From Halobacteriales archaeon QH_10_70_21 (GTDB lineage Archaea; Halobacteriota; Halobacteria; Halobacteriales; Haloarculaceae): a DNA stretch of 10,364 nucleotides. The position numbers were made by a program, and so were the translations under genes. The stretch is taken from the NCBI GenBank assembly GCA_003021325.1, contig PXQM01000115.1, positions 1-10,364 of the forward strand. The letters are read 5' to 3'. Every line of letters starts with the position of its first letter. Position 1 is the stretch's first letter. The notes under the pieces are model-generated. The model was given only the letters and a program-made list of their open reading frames with translations, did no database searches and was not told the DNA's origin. Below are positions 1 to 5,179 of this stretch, in pieces.

Positions 1-113
1 GTTCCGATTCGAACGAGCGTAACGAGCGTCCGAGCTTCGTACTCGGTCAGCCCCAACTCGATGAGGTCATCGGACAGTGCCACCATGAGTTGTTCGTCGG
101 TTCTCCCACTCAT
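1..113 (-). CDS. TrmB-type transcriptional regulator, N-terminal fragment
   Basis: The reading frame starts at the ATG at 113-111 and runs off the left edge, so only 37 residues are visible. They include the segment LGLTEYEARTLVTLVRIG, which matches the opening of the TrmB winged-helix domain (known pattern: LGLTEYEA followed by a hydrophobic helix). In archaea, TrmB-like proteins are DNA-binding regulators, often of sugar or central metabolism. The ligand and targets cannot be judged because the C-terminal part lies outside the window. An internal ATG at 86-84 is possible, but the upstream ATG is preferred because a TATA-like box sits about 26 bases before it. The next gene on the + strand is divergent, across 333 bases. 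Confidence 0.75.
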   Translation of the reverse strand, partial: MSGRTDEQLMVALSDDLIELGLTEYEARTLVTLVRIG

Positions 114-135
114 GAGTCGACGAACGGTTCGCGGC

Positions 136-143
136 TATTTAAC
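136..143 (-). promoter_or_regulatory. TATA-like box for the TrmB-type gene
   Basis: Read on the - strand this is TTAAATA, centred about 26 bases upstream of the ATG at 113. This is the spacing expected for an archaeal TATA box driving a leaderless transcript. The match is by eye only. Confidence 0.6.
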
Positions 144-446
144 TTCGCCCCCGGACTCCCGTACCCGGAATGGACGGGAAGAGTACGTGAAACAACCCGT
201 TGATGCCCGCACCGCTTCACGTTCCGGCGGACGAACACCAGGCAGTCGTGGACGAGTTTGCACGGTCTCCGGCCCGGCGGCCGTCTCCGAGACCCCCTGA
301 ACGCGCGGGCGAGGTGCCGAAGTTCCGGACACGTGTTGAAACGTTTCGAACCGTGACGAGAATGAAGTTCTTTCACACCGATCCGTTCTCGCTTTCTGAA
401 CGGAAATGGGGACCTTGACCGTACACCCGACGTGTGTCCACCCGCA
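144..446. other. Intergenic stretch without a recognisable gene
   Basis: This lies between the promoter of the TrmB-type gene and the broken cold-shock gene. An open frame at 200-418 (+) starts MMPAPLHVPADEHQ but becomes Arg/Pro-rich, has mixed third-position composition and resembles no family I know. It could be a decayed fragment, but I would not call it a gene. No convincing TATA box is seen at the expected place (around 420) for the cold-shock gene, which fits that gene being inactive. Confidence 0.5.
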
Positions 447-690
447 ATGGCAAACGGTACGGCCGACTTCTTCGACGACACTGGCGGTTACGGTCTCACT
501 CTCGACCGAGGACTCTGACGAGGACGTTTTCTTCCACATGGATGACGTTGTCGGCGAGGATTTCACCGAGGGACCCGAGATCGAACTCGACATCGAGCAG
601 GCACCGAAGGGCCCGCACGCGCCGAACGTGGTTCGTGCACAACGGTGGACACTGGCGCACCTGGCGGCACGTGACACGAACGGTTTTTGA
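447..690 (+). pseudogene. cspA: Cold-shock domain protein gene with a +1 frameshift and lost stop
   Basis: The ATG at 447 opens a frame reading MANGTADFFDDTGGYGLT, the start of a haloarchaeal cold-shock protein (OB-fold, single-stranded nucleic-acid binding). That frame hits TGA at 516-518. The rest of the domain continues in the next frame from about 502: STEDSDEDVFFHMDDV, then a segment ending IEQAPKGPHAPNVVR at 636. The DVFFH motif corresponds to the RNA-binding RNP2 motif; the RNP1-like GGYGF(I) stretch is where the break falls. One extra base within about 495-501 explains the shift. After NVVR, where family members of about 64 residues normally stop within a residue or two, the frame runs on for 17 residues of unrelated sequence to the TGA at 688-690. 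So there appear to be two lesions, plus no clear promoter. A sequencing error could explain the frameshift but not the tail. The family identification is confident; inactivity is inferred. Confidence 0.85.
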
Positions 691-722
691 GCTCGTATTC
701 AGCGCGGCGCCAGCGCCGGACT

Positions 723-1226
723 TCAGAACGCCTCCTCGATGCGCCGCCGGGTCGCAGCCTCGGTGCCGGAGTTGTCGACCACCAGGTGGTCCATCTCGAC
801 CGGATCGAACCGGTCGCGGAACCGACGGTGGACGTCGAGATCGGCGTCGCTGACGCCGTCCCGCTCGGCGATGCGCTCCTCGACGACGGCCTCGTCGCAG
901 TCGACGCGGACGAGCCTGAAGCTCGCACCCGTGCTGGCGGCCAGGTCCCTGGCGTCGGCACGCCTGTCCCGCCCCTCGAACGTACCATCGAGGACGACGG
1001 GGCCCGCGTAGAGGCGCTCGCGCGCCCGAGAGAGGAGTTCGTCGTAGACGGCGGCCGTCTCCTCGGCCGTGTACGCCGGCTCCTCGAACAGCTCCTTCCG
1101 GACGACGTCGGTCCGCAGGACGGCGGCGTCCAGCCTGTCGGCGATGGCTCGCGAGACGGTCGACTTGCCGACGCCCGGCAGCCCGCAGACGACGACGAGC
1201 GGCGTCCCATCGGAGCGGTCACCCAT
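723..1226 (-). CDS. AAA-type P-loop kinase-like ATPase
   Basis: The product is 167 residues. It opens with a nucleotide-binding core: a beta strand PLVVVCGLPGVGKST (about residues 9-23) with the Walker A motif GLPGVGKST. Further on is VVLDGTFEGRDRR (about 77-89), equivalent to the second acidic strand, and an Arg-rich lid-like region. This is the layout of small single-domain kinases such as the AAA_33/zeta-toxin-like, shikimate-kinase-like and tRNA-Sec-kinase-like groups. The substrate cannot be read from the sequence. The frame stays open upstream to 1373, but that extension is Arg-rich and unlike the protein. The ATG at 1226-1224 is preceded by a Shine-Dalgarno-like GGGGGAG six bases away, and the family core begins right after it. 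It appears to stand alone, facing the cold-shock pseudogene across 32 bases. Confidence 0.85.
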   Translation of the reverse strand: MGDRSDGTPLVVVCGLPGVGKSTVSRAIADRLDAAVLRTDVVRKELFEEPAYTAEETAAVYDELLSRARERLYAGPVVLDGTFEGRDRRADARDLAASTGASFRLVRVDCDEAVVEERIAERDGVSDADLDVHRRFRDRFDPVEMDHLVVDNSGTEAATRRRIEEAF

Positions 1227-1386
1227 CCGCGACTCCCCCGAACGACGGACGGCGTTTCGACGGCATCTACGAGAGTACAGCGAGGTCCGACGCATGAACG
1301 TTTCCCTCCGTCGGCGGGCGGTGTTCAGATGAGGACCAATCAGGAGGCGGCTTTTGCCGGCCGAACGGACCACGTCCTGGTGGACT

Positions 1387-1491
1387 GAAAGGGCGAGCGT
1401 TCTCGGTGACCCCCGACGACGTACGCACCACAGGGAGCGAAGCGACCGAGGAGCGCAGCGAGTCGCGGGAGCCGAGAATGCGAGGGCTTTC
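1387..1491. other. Possible structured non-coding element (inverted repeat)
   Basis: GCGTTCTCGG at 1397-1406 can pair over ten positions (one G-U) with CCGAGAATGC at 1472-1481. An outer GAAAG (1387-1391) can pair with CTTTC (1487-1491). The enclosed loop of about 65 bases contains the GAGCGAAGCGA repeats. The opening CTGAAAGGGCGAG resembles intergenic sequence I recall as frequent in haloarchaeal genomes, but that is memory only. It could be an RNA element, a relic of a small non-autonomous element, or chance pairing in GC-rich DNA. Confidence 0.3.
1435..1461. repeat. Short direct repeat GAGCG(A/C)AGCGA
   Basis: Two 11-base copies differing at one base lie at 1435-1445 and 1451-1461 (period 16). 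GAGCGAAGCGA-type repeats are common in haloarchaeal intergenic DNA; their function is unknown to me. Confidence 0.6.
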
Positions 1492-1540
1492 TGGCTCTCT
1501 GAAACACTTATCTGAACACTACCCCGTCGGCGGACGCAAC

Positions 1541-1549
1541 GCTTTTTCC
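1541..1549 (+). promoter_or_regulatory. T-rich TATA-like element before the 40-residue gene
   Basis: GCTTTTTCC lies about 27 bases upstream of the ATG at 1572, the position of an archaeal TATA box for a leaderless or short-leader transcript. The match to a classical TATA is poor. Confidence 0.35.
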
Positions 1550-1571
1550 ACCCGCCGTCCTCGGAGTGGGC

Positions 1572-1694
1572 ATGGACCAGTTCATCGTCGAGAACGAGGA
1601 GCAGCTCTCGCCCGTGGTCGTCGTCATGACGGGCGTTCTCATTACGGCCTTCGTCATCGGAATCGCGTACTCAGCCGCCGGCTTCCTCCTGTAG
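1572..1694 (+). CDS. 40-residue single-span membrane microprotein
   Basis: This is a short frame of 40 residues: an acidic N-terminus, MDQFIVENEEQLSP, followed by one hydrophobic helix (VVVVMTGVLITAFVIGIAYS and on to AAGFLL at the end). The layout suggests a small integral membrane protein with the charged N-terminus outside the lipid. A Shine-Dalgarno-like GGAGTG (1563-1568) ends three bases before the ATG, and a T-rich element sits near -27. Third positions are mostly G or C, as in neighbouring genes. No known function is recognised; such mini-proteins in haloarchaea are often conserved but uncharacterised. It is followed on the same strand by another mini-gene 71 bases on. The main doubt is its small size. 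Confidence 0.6.
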   Translation: MDQFIVENEEQLSPVVVVMTGVLITAFVIGIAYSAAGFLL

Positions 1695-1736
1695 CCACGG
1701 CGGAAAATCGGGTCGCCGGCTGCCGCGGGGGAGAAG

Positions 1737-1743
1737 TACTTAT
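1737..1743 (+). promoter_or_regulatory. TATA-like box for the zinc-ribbon gene
   Basis: TACTTAT is centred about 26 bases upstream of the GTG at 1766, with a purine-rich GAGAAG just before it that could serve as a BRE. This spacing supports the GTG as a leaderless start. Confidence 0.55.
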
Positions 1744-1765
1744 CCCGCCGGCCCGAACGGCTGGT

Positions 1766-1963
1766 GTGTCCGAGGGCCGAGATCTCCGACAGCCGGACCA
1801 CGCGATACCGCCGCAGACCGACGCGATACGTGCCGAGCTCCGGGCGGGGCGTCGCGAACTCCTCCACTGTCTGGACTGTGGCCGCCAGCTCGCGGCGCTG
1901 CGGCACGACGACTCGTGTCTCTTCTGTGGCTCCAGCGCCGTGATAATCGAGACGTGGCGCTAG
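1766..1963 (+). CDS. Small zinc-ribbon protein with two CxxC knuckles
   Basis: The predicted product is 65 residues, from the GTG at 1766 to the TAG at 1961-1963. The C-terminal half has two cysteine pairs, HCLDCGRQL and SCLFCGSS, separated by 12 residues. This is a four-cysteine zinc ribbon expected to bind one Zn ion. The N-terminal half is charged and probably helical (TDAIRAELRAGRRELLHC). Such single-ribbon mini-proteins are numerous in haloarchaea and may act in protein-protein or RNA/DNA contacts; no specific role can be assigned here. The start is chosen because a TATA-like box lies at the leaderless distance; the frame is open further upstream but reads as non-coding. Its stop overlaps the stop of the convergent membrane gene through the palindrome CTAG. 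Confidence 0.75.
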   Translation: MSEGRDLRQPDHAIPPQTDAIRAELRAGRRELLHCLDCGRQLAALRHDDSCLFCGSSAVIIETWR

Positions 1964-2250
1964 CGGTACAGCGAGAGGTATATCATCACGAACCCGACGA
2001 TGAACGGGACCGTCTCCGCTATCCGGAGGTAGTAGAGCTCCTGGCCCAGATCGCCGGAAACACCGACCTGGGTCGTGAGGTTCGTGACGGCGACCCCCAT
2101 ACTAATGAAGGCGAAGCCGATGAAGGCGTACTGCAGGCGCTGGCTCCCCCGCTTCGAGTACGCCTGGAAGCTGATCAGCGTCAGTCCCAGCGAGAGCCCG
2201 AAGAGGACGAGCCGCATCAGGATGAGAACGCCCTGCAGGAGGTTGACCAT
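1960..2250 (-). CDS. Three-span membrane protein (DUF7521-like)
   Basis: The 96-residue product has three predicted membrane helices: about residues 5-27 (including ILMRLVLFGLSLGLTLIS), 38-58 (LQYAFIGFAFISMGVAV) and 75-94 (ending FVMIYLSLY). A short basic loop, YSKRGSQR, lies between the first two. From memory this matches a haloarchaeal family of unknown function (DUF7521) often encoded beside winged-helix regulators, and that is its context here: the regulator at 2291-2641 lies 40 bases upstream on the same strand. It could be the membrane sensor or anchor of a two-gene regulatory unit, which is inference. It also has its own TATA-like box, so it may be transcribed separately. The stop codon overlaps that of the convergent zinc-ribbon gene. 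Confidence 0.8.
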   Translation of the reverse strand: MVNLLQGVLILMRLVLFGLSLGLTLISFQAYSKRGSQRLQYAFIGFAFISMGVAVTNLTTQVGVSGDLGQELYYLRIAETVPFIVGFVMIYLSLYR

Positions 2251-2271
2251 ATTCCGGGAACCCCTGGAGCC

Positions 2272-2280
2272 GTATTAAAA
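2272..2280 (-). promoter_or_regulatory. TATA box for the three-span membrane gene
   Basis: On the - strand this reads TTTTAATA, centred 27 bases from the ATG at 2250. It lies in the 40-base gap after the regulator gene and gives the membrane gene its own leaderless promoter. It could also act as a T-rich terminator for the regulator transcript. Confidence 0.65.
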
Positions 2281-2290
2281 ACAGCGGACG

Positions 2291-2641
2291 CTACTCGGCG
2301 CTCAGGTCGTCCCACAGCCGCGTGAACCGGTCAGGGAGGTTCTCCTTGCGGTAGATGCGGACCTTGTACTCCTCGTCCTCGAGCTGGATGACCGTGCTGT
2401 CGAAGTTGCACTCGTAGATGTTGTAGTGGTTGCCGTCCTCGGCGACGGCGGTCTGCTCGGTGACGAGGTCGTGCTCCTCGAGGATTTCGAGCCGGCGGTA
2501 GATGGTGGGCAGCGAGAGGTCGCACTCCTCGGCGAGCTCCTTCGCCGAGCGGGGCTCCCGGCTGATAGCCGCAAGTACCGTTCGGGCGTGTTGGTCGCCG
2601 ATTGTGTCGAGGATGTCCTCGATACTCCGGTCTTCGGCCAC
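2291..2641 (-). CDS. ArsR-like winged-helix transcriptional regulator
   Basis: The product is 116 residues from the GTG at 2641-2639. Residues about 6-62 form a winged helix: ILDTIGDQHARTVLAAIS (helix 1), then SAKELAEECDLSLPTIYRRL (helix-turn-helix, residues 32-51), then EILEEHDLVTEQ leading into the wing. This is the ArsR/MarR-like fold seen in many haloarchaeal regulators. The C-terminal 45 residues (for example YECNFDSTVIQLEDEEYKVR) look like a beta-rich accessory or dimer segment. The only cysteines, C40 and C78, do not form a metal motif, so metal sensing is not supported. The GTG start is chosen because a TTTTGTG TATA-like box is centred about 26 bases upstream; the frame continues further without coding character. 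It precedes the three-span membrane gene and diverges from the universal stress protein gene. Confidence 0.85.
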   Translation of the reverse strand: MAEDRSIEDILDTIGDQHARTVLAAISREPRSAKELAEECDLSLPTIYRRLEILEEHDLVTEQTAVAEDGNHYNIYECNFDSTVIQLEDEEYKVRIYRKENLPDRFTRLWDDLSAE

Positions 2642-2662
2642 GTTCTGACTGCGGTACGGTAG

Positions 2663-2670
2663 CACAAAAG
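2663..2670 (-). promoter_or_regulatory. TATA-like box for the winged-helix regulator
   Basis: On the - strand CTTTTGTG is centred about 26 bases upstream of the GTG at 2641. It lies in a 93-base divergent promoter region shared with the universal stress protein gene, so the regulator could control both directions. Confidence 0.5.
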
Positions 2671-2703
2671 GGTTTCCGGCCGCCGCCTGCGCCGGAGGGT
2701 CCG

Positions 2704-2710
2704 TTTGAAG
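2704..2710 (+). promoter_or_regulatory. TATA-like box for the universal stress protein gene
   Basis: TTTGAAG is centred about 28 bases upstream of the ATG at 2735, consistent with a leaderless start. Confidence 0.45.
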
Positions 2711-2734
2711 TGCGTGGGCCGACGAGCAGGTGGT

Positions 2735-3172
2735 ATGTACGATACCGTGCTCCTGCCGACGGACGGCAGCGACGGTGCTGCGGAGTCGCTGGACCACGCC
2801 GTCGGCGCCGCCGAGGCCTACGACGCGTCGCTGGACATCATCTCGGTCGTCGACCACCGTGTCGTCCTGGCGGCCGACGCCGACGAGAAGGAGTCCGTTC
2901 GCGCGGACCTGACCGACGACGCGTCCGACGCGGTCGCGGTGCTTGCCGACCGGGCCCGCGCCGCCGGCATCGAGACCACGACCGCGACCCCGGAGGGCGT
3001 GCCCCACCGCGAGATACTGGCCTACGCGGAGCGGGCCGGCGTCGACCTGCTCGTCCTCGGGACCCACGGCCGGACCGGCCGCGAGAAGCGCCTCAACCTC
3101 GGAAGCACGACCGAACGCGTGGTGAAGGCCGCCGACAGGCCGCTGCTCGTCGTCGACATCGGCGGGGAGTGA
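2735..3172 (+). CDS. Universal stress protein (UspA family)
   Basis: The 145-residue product is a single Usp domain of normal length. It begins MYDTVLLPTDGSDGAAES, the beta-1/loop of the family with the conserved Asp (D10) that contacts the nucleotide. Near the C-terminus is the ATP-binding loop GTHGRTGREKRLNLGSTTE followed by RPLLVV, the last strand. The loop has the spacing G-x2-G-x10-G-S, one residue longer than the textbook G-x2-G-x9-G-S/T; I recall haloarchaeal members with this longer form. UspA proteins are cytoplasmic stress-related nucleotide binders, usually dimers. The start is fixed by homology and by the TATA-like box near -28. It diverges from the winged-helix regulator and converges on the hydrolase gene, with stops 22 bases apart. 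Confidence 0.93.
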   Translation: MYDTVLLPTDGSDGAAESLDHAVGAAEAYDASLDIISVVDHRVVLAADADEKESVRADLTDDASDAVAVLADRARAAGIETTTATPEGVPHREILAYAERAGVDLLVLGTHGRTGREKRLNLGSTTERVVKAADRPLLVVDIGGE

Positions 3173-3194
3173 CGGCGCGGGCAACCGGCGGGTC

Positions 3195-3974
3195 CTACTC
3201 GACGGTGTTCCGGAGCGTCCCGATTCCCTCGTACCGGATGGCTATCTCGTCGCCCGGTTCGAGCAGCCCGGGATTCGCCGGGCTACCGAACGAAACCACG
3301 TCGCCGGGCCTGAACGTGAACCGCTCGGAGAGAAACGAGACCACCTCGCGGGGCTTTATGAACATGTTCTCGGTGTTGTCGTGCTGGCGCCGATCGCCGT
3401 TGATGTGCGTCTCCATCTCCAGTCCGACCGGGTCGATGTCGGTCGCGAGCACCGGGCCCAGCGGCCCCGAGGCGTCGAAGGCCTTCCGGGCGGTCCGGCG
3501 CTCCTGGTCGAGGCAGTCCAGGTCGTTCAGGACGGTGTAGCCGCGGACCACGTCGTCGACGTCCGCCTCGTCGACGTGCTTGCATTCGGTGTCGATGACG
3601 GCCGCCAGTTCGCCCGCGTACGTCAGCTCCTGGGAGAACCCGGGGTACGGAATCGGCGTCTCCGGGGGGTGCAGCGACACCGGCGGCTTGATGAAGAAGT
3701 CCGGCTCCTCGGGCACCTCGTAGTCCATCTGGTCGACCGTCTCGCCGAAGTTCCGTCCGACGCAGTAGAAGACGCCGGGGTCGCAGGGCGCACGCAGGTC
3801 GTACTCGTCGGGGGGGAACGCCCCCTCGTCGGTGCGAACGGTACCGTCGTCCTCGTACTCGCCCTCGAGGACGCCGGCGTCGGTCTCGATACGATGGGGC
3901 TCTCGTCGGCTCCCGGCACCGGCGCGGCGTGGACCGTCAGCCGGAACTCGCCGCTCGGGAGCGAGACCTCGCAC
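3195..3974 (-). CDS. Fumarylacetoacetate-hydrolase-family protein, normal start lost
   Basis: The family-like part runs from 3896 to the stop at 3195 (about 233 residues). It contains CVGRNFGETVDQM, a substrate-pocket region DFFIKPPVSLHP, TYAGELAAVID with the metal-binding Glu, and a C-terminal FTFRPGDVVSFGSPANPG. These are hallmarks of the FAH superfamily (metal-dependent hydrolysis, decarboxylation or isomerisation of acyl-pyruvate-like substrates); the actual substrate is unknown. The N-terminus reads HRIETDAGVLEGEYEDD, which is where relatives start within about four residues, yet no ATG, GTG or TTG lies in frame there. The first in-frame start upstream is a GTG at 3974-3972, inside the sensor gene, which would add 26 foreign residues. 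The next start downstream is an internal ATG at 3728, past the CVGRN motif. The body looks intact, but expression is doubtful. It overlaps the 3' end of the sensor frame. Confidence 0.8.
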   Translation of the reverse strand: MRGLAPERRVPADGPRRAGAGSRREPHRIETDAGVLEGEYEDDGTVRTDEGAFPPDEYDLRAPCDPGVFYCVGRNFGETVDQMDYEVPEEPDFFIKPPVSLHPPETPIPYPGFSQELTYAGELAAVIDTECKHVDEADVDDVVRGYTVLNDLDCLDQERRTARKAFDASGPLGPVLATDIDPVGLEMETHINGDRRQHDNTENMFIKPREVVSFLSERFTFRPGDVVSFGSPANPGLLEPGDEIAIRYEGIGTLRNTVE

Positions 3975-5074
3975 TCGGCGCCGTGAATCGGCCGGCTGGC
4001 GTTCGAAACCACCTCCCAGAGATGCTCGCCGTCGGCGATTGGCTGGCCGCTGTGACCCCGGAACGTGACGGCCAGCTCCGACGGTGACAGCCCCTCGAGC
4101 GCCGACCGCTCCGTTCCGAAGGCCGCCGTGGCCTCGCCGTTCACCCGGCGAATGCGCCCGGTCTCGTCCATGAGCAGGAGCGGCATGGGGGTGACCTCGA
4201 ACACGCGCCGGGTGAGGTCCTGCTCGCGGCGGAGCCGTCCCTCCGTCCGCTTCCGTTCGGTGACGTCCTGGGCGTTGACGATGACTCCCTCGACGGCGGG
4301 GTTCTCGAGGTGGTTGGTGGCTCGGACCTCGACGAAGCGCCACCCGCCGCCCCGTTCCCTGAAGCGGAGCTGGACCGAGAGCGTGATTCCGGGCGACTCG
4401 AGCACCTGTGCGAACGCCCGTTCGGCCCGGTCCAGGTCGTCCTCGTGAACGTACTCGAAGGCCGACTGACCACGGAGCTCGCGAGGTGTGTACCCCACCA
4501 CGTCCTCGACGGACGGACTGACGAACTCGAACTGACCGGCCCCGTCGAGCACGCCGGTCACCGCGGGCGAGTACTCCAGTAGCGCCCGGAGCCTCGACCG
4601 CTCGCGTTCGACGGCGGTCCGGGCCTTCGTTCGCGCCGCCGCGGCCTCGGCCGACGCCCGCCGGGCGTCGACGACGCTCTCGACGCGGTGGGCGAGGCGG
4701 ACGAACCGTTCGGACCCGCCGCGCTTCGCCATGTAGTCGGTCACTCCCAGCGAGATGGCCTCGCTGGCGACGCTCTCGTCGCCCTTCCCGGTGTACAGGA
4801 TGAACGGCAGCTCACTGGCGACGACCCTGACCCGGCGGAGCAGCTCGAGGCCGTCGACCCTCGGCATGTCGTAGTCGGCGACGACGCAGTCGAACTCCGA
4901 CAGCCGGTCGGTGACGGCCGCCGGGTCGGTCTCCGTCGCGACGTCCAGCCGGTCGCTCGCCTCCTCGAGCCCCTCTGCAGTGAGCTCGCACAGCTCCTCG
5001 TAGTCGTCCACGTAGACGACCGATATCTCCTCTTGTTGGGCCTCCCGGTCCGTTCGCCCGGTCTCCGTAGACAT
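3623..5074 (-). CDS. Receiver-PAS-PAS signalling protein, C-terminus replaced
   Basis: From the ATG at 5074 the frame encodes 483 residues. Residues 17-135 are a response-regulator receiver: acidic pair D23/D24, phospho-acceptor D67 in VVADYDMP, T95 in LYTGKG and K117 in YMAKRG. Residues about 140-165 form a charged coiled linker. A PAS domain follows (about 160-275, with FVSPSVEDVVGYTPREL and ending NAQDVTERKR) and then a second PAS (about 283-393). After residue 395 the sequence turns into Arg/Ser/Thr-rich nonsense because it reads the hydrolase gene out of frame, down to a stop at 3623. Haloarchaeal proteins of this type often end in HisKA/HATPase kinase domains; none is present here. The likely reading is a cytoplasmic two-component protein cut short by a deletion. 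The start is supported by an excellent TATA box. Confidence 0.85.
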   Translation of the reverse strand: MSTETGRTDREAQQEEISVVYVDDYEELCELTAEGLEEASDRLDVATETDPAAVTDRLSEFDCVVADYDMPRVDGLELLRRVRVVASELPFILYTGKGDESVASEAISLGVTDYMAKRGGSERFVRLAHRVESVVDARRASAEAAAARTKARTAVERERSRLRALLEYSPAVTGVLDGAGQFEFVSPSVEDVVGYTPRELRGQSAFEYVHEDDLDRAERAFAQVLESPGITLSVQLRFRERGGGWRFVEVRATNHLENPAVEGVIVNAQDVTERKRTEGRLRREQDLTRRVFEVTPMPLLLMDETGRIRRVNGEATAAFGTERSALEGLSPSELAVTFRGHSGQPIADGEHLWEVVSNASRPIHGAECEVSLPSGEFRLTVHAAPVPGADESPIVSRPTPASSRASTRTTVPFAPTRGRSPPTSTTCVRPATPASSTASDGTSARRSTRWTTRCPRSRTSSSSRRCRCTPRRRRFRTPGSPRS

Positions 5075-5098
5075 GTGAGGGTTACACACACCCCGGGG

Positions 5099-5104
5099 TT
5101 TAAA
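5099..5104 (-). promoter_or_regulatory. TATA box for the receiver-PAS gene
   Basis: TTTAAA (palindromic), with TTTCTT-rich flanks on the + strand, is centred about 27 bases upstream of the ATG at 5074. It is one of the best promoter matches in the window and implies a leaderless mRNA. Confidence 0.75.
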
Positions 5105-5179
5105 TTTCTTGTCGCCGTCGGAAACTCCAAAGCACTGCGACGCGGTTTCTACCACCACGGTCGGGACGGCGACCGGGTT

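Larger units (their letters stand above)
1227..1571. other. Intergenic region with repeats and a possible stem
   Basis: This 345-base gap separates the - strand kinase from the + strand mini-gene at 1572. It holds the upstream region of the kinase, where TATA similarity is weak (near 1253-1260), a block of short GAGCG-type repeats, and a possible long-range stem (both described separately). I see no supportable gene. A frame is open through part of it on + (from 1406), but it changes character and only its last part, from 1766, looks coding. Confidence 0.55.

Noticed and set aside
200..418. A 72-codon + frame starting MMPAPLHVPADEHQ
   Set aside because: Its N-terminus looks faintly protein-like, but the rest is Arg/Pro-rich, with mixed third positions, no promoter and no known family.
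705..718. CGGCGC-CA-GCGCCG as a hairpin terminator for the kinase gene
   Set aside because: The two-base loop is too small for the full stem, and no T-run follows on the - strand.
1435..1461. Repeats considered as a CRISPR array
   Set aside because: Only two 11-base copies, no spacers of regular length and no cas genes.
1406..1765. Upstream extension of the zinc-ribbon frame
   Set aside because: It reads through repeats and the 40-residue gene in another frame; only the part from the GTG at 1766 has coding character and a promoter at the right distance.
3054..3110. Extra residue in the Usp ATP-binding loop as a damaging change
   Set aside because: The G-x2-G-x10-G-S spacing is, to my recollection, found in other haloarchaeal Usp proteins, and the rest of the domain is intact.
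2602..3540. A 312-codon + frame overlapping the universal stress protein gene and the hydrolase antisense
   Set aside because: Arg-rich out-of-frame translation; the Usp frame has clear domain motifs and a TATA-like box.
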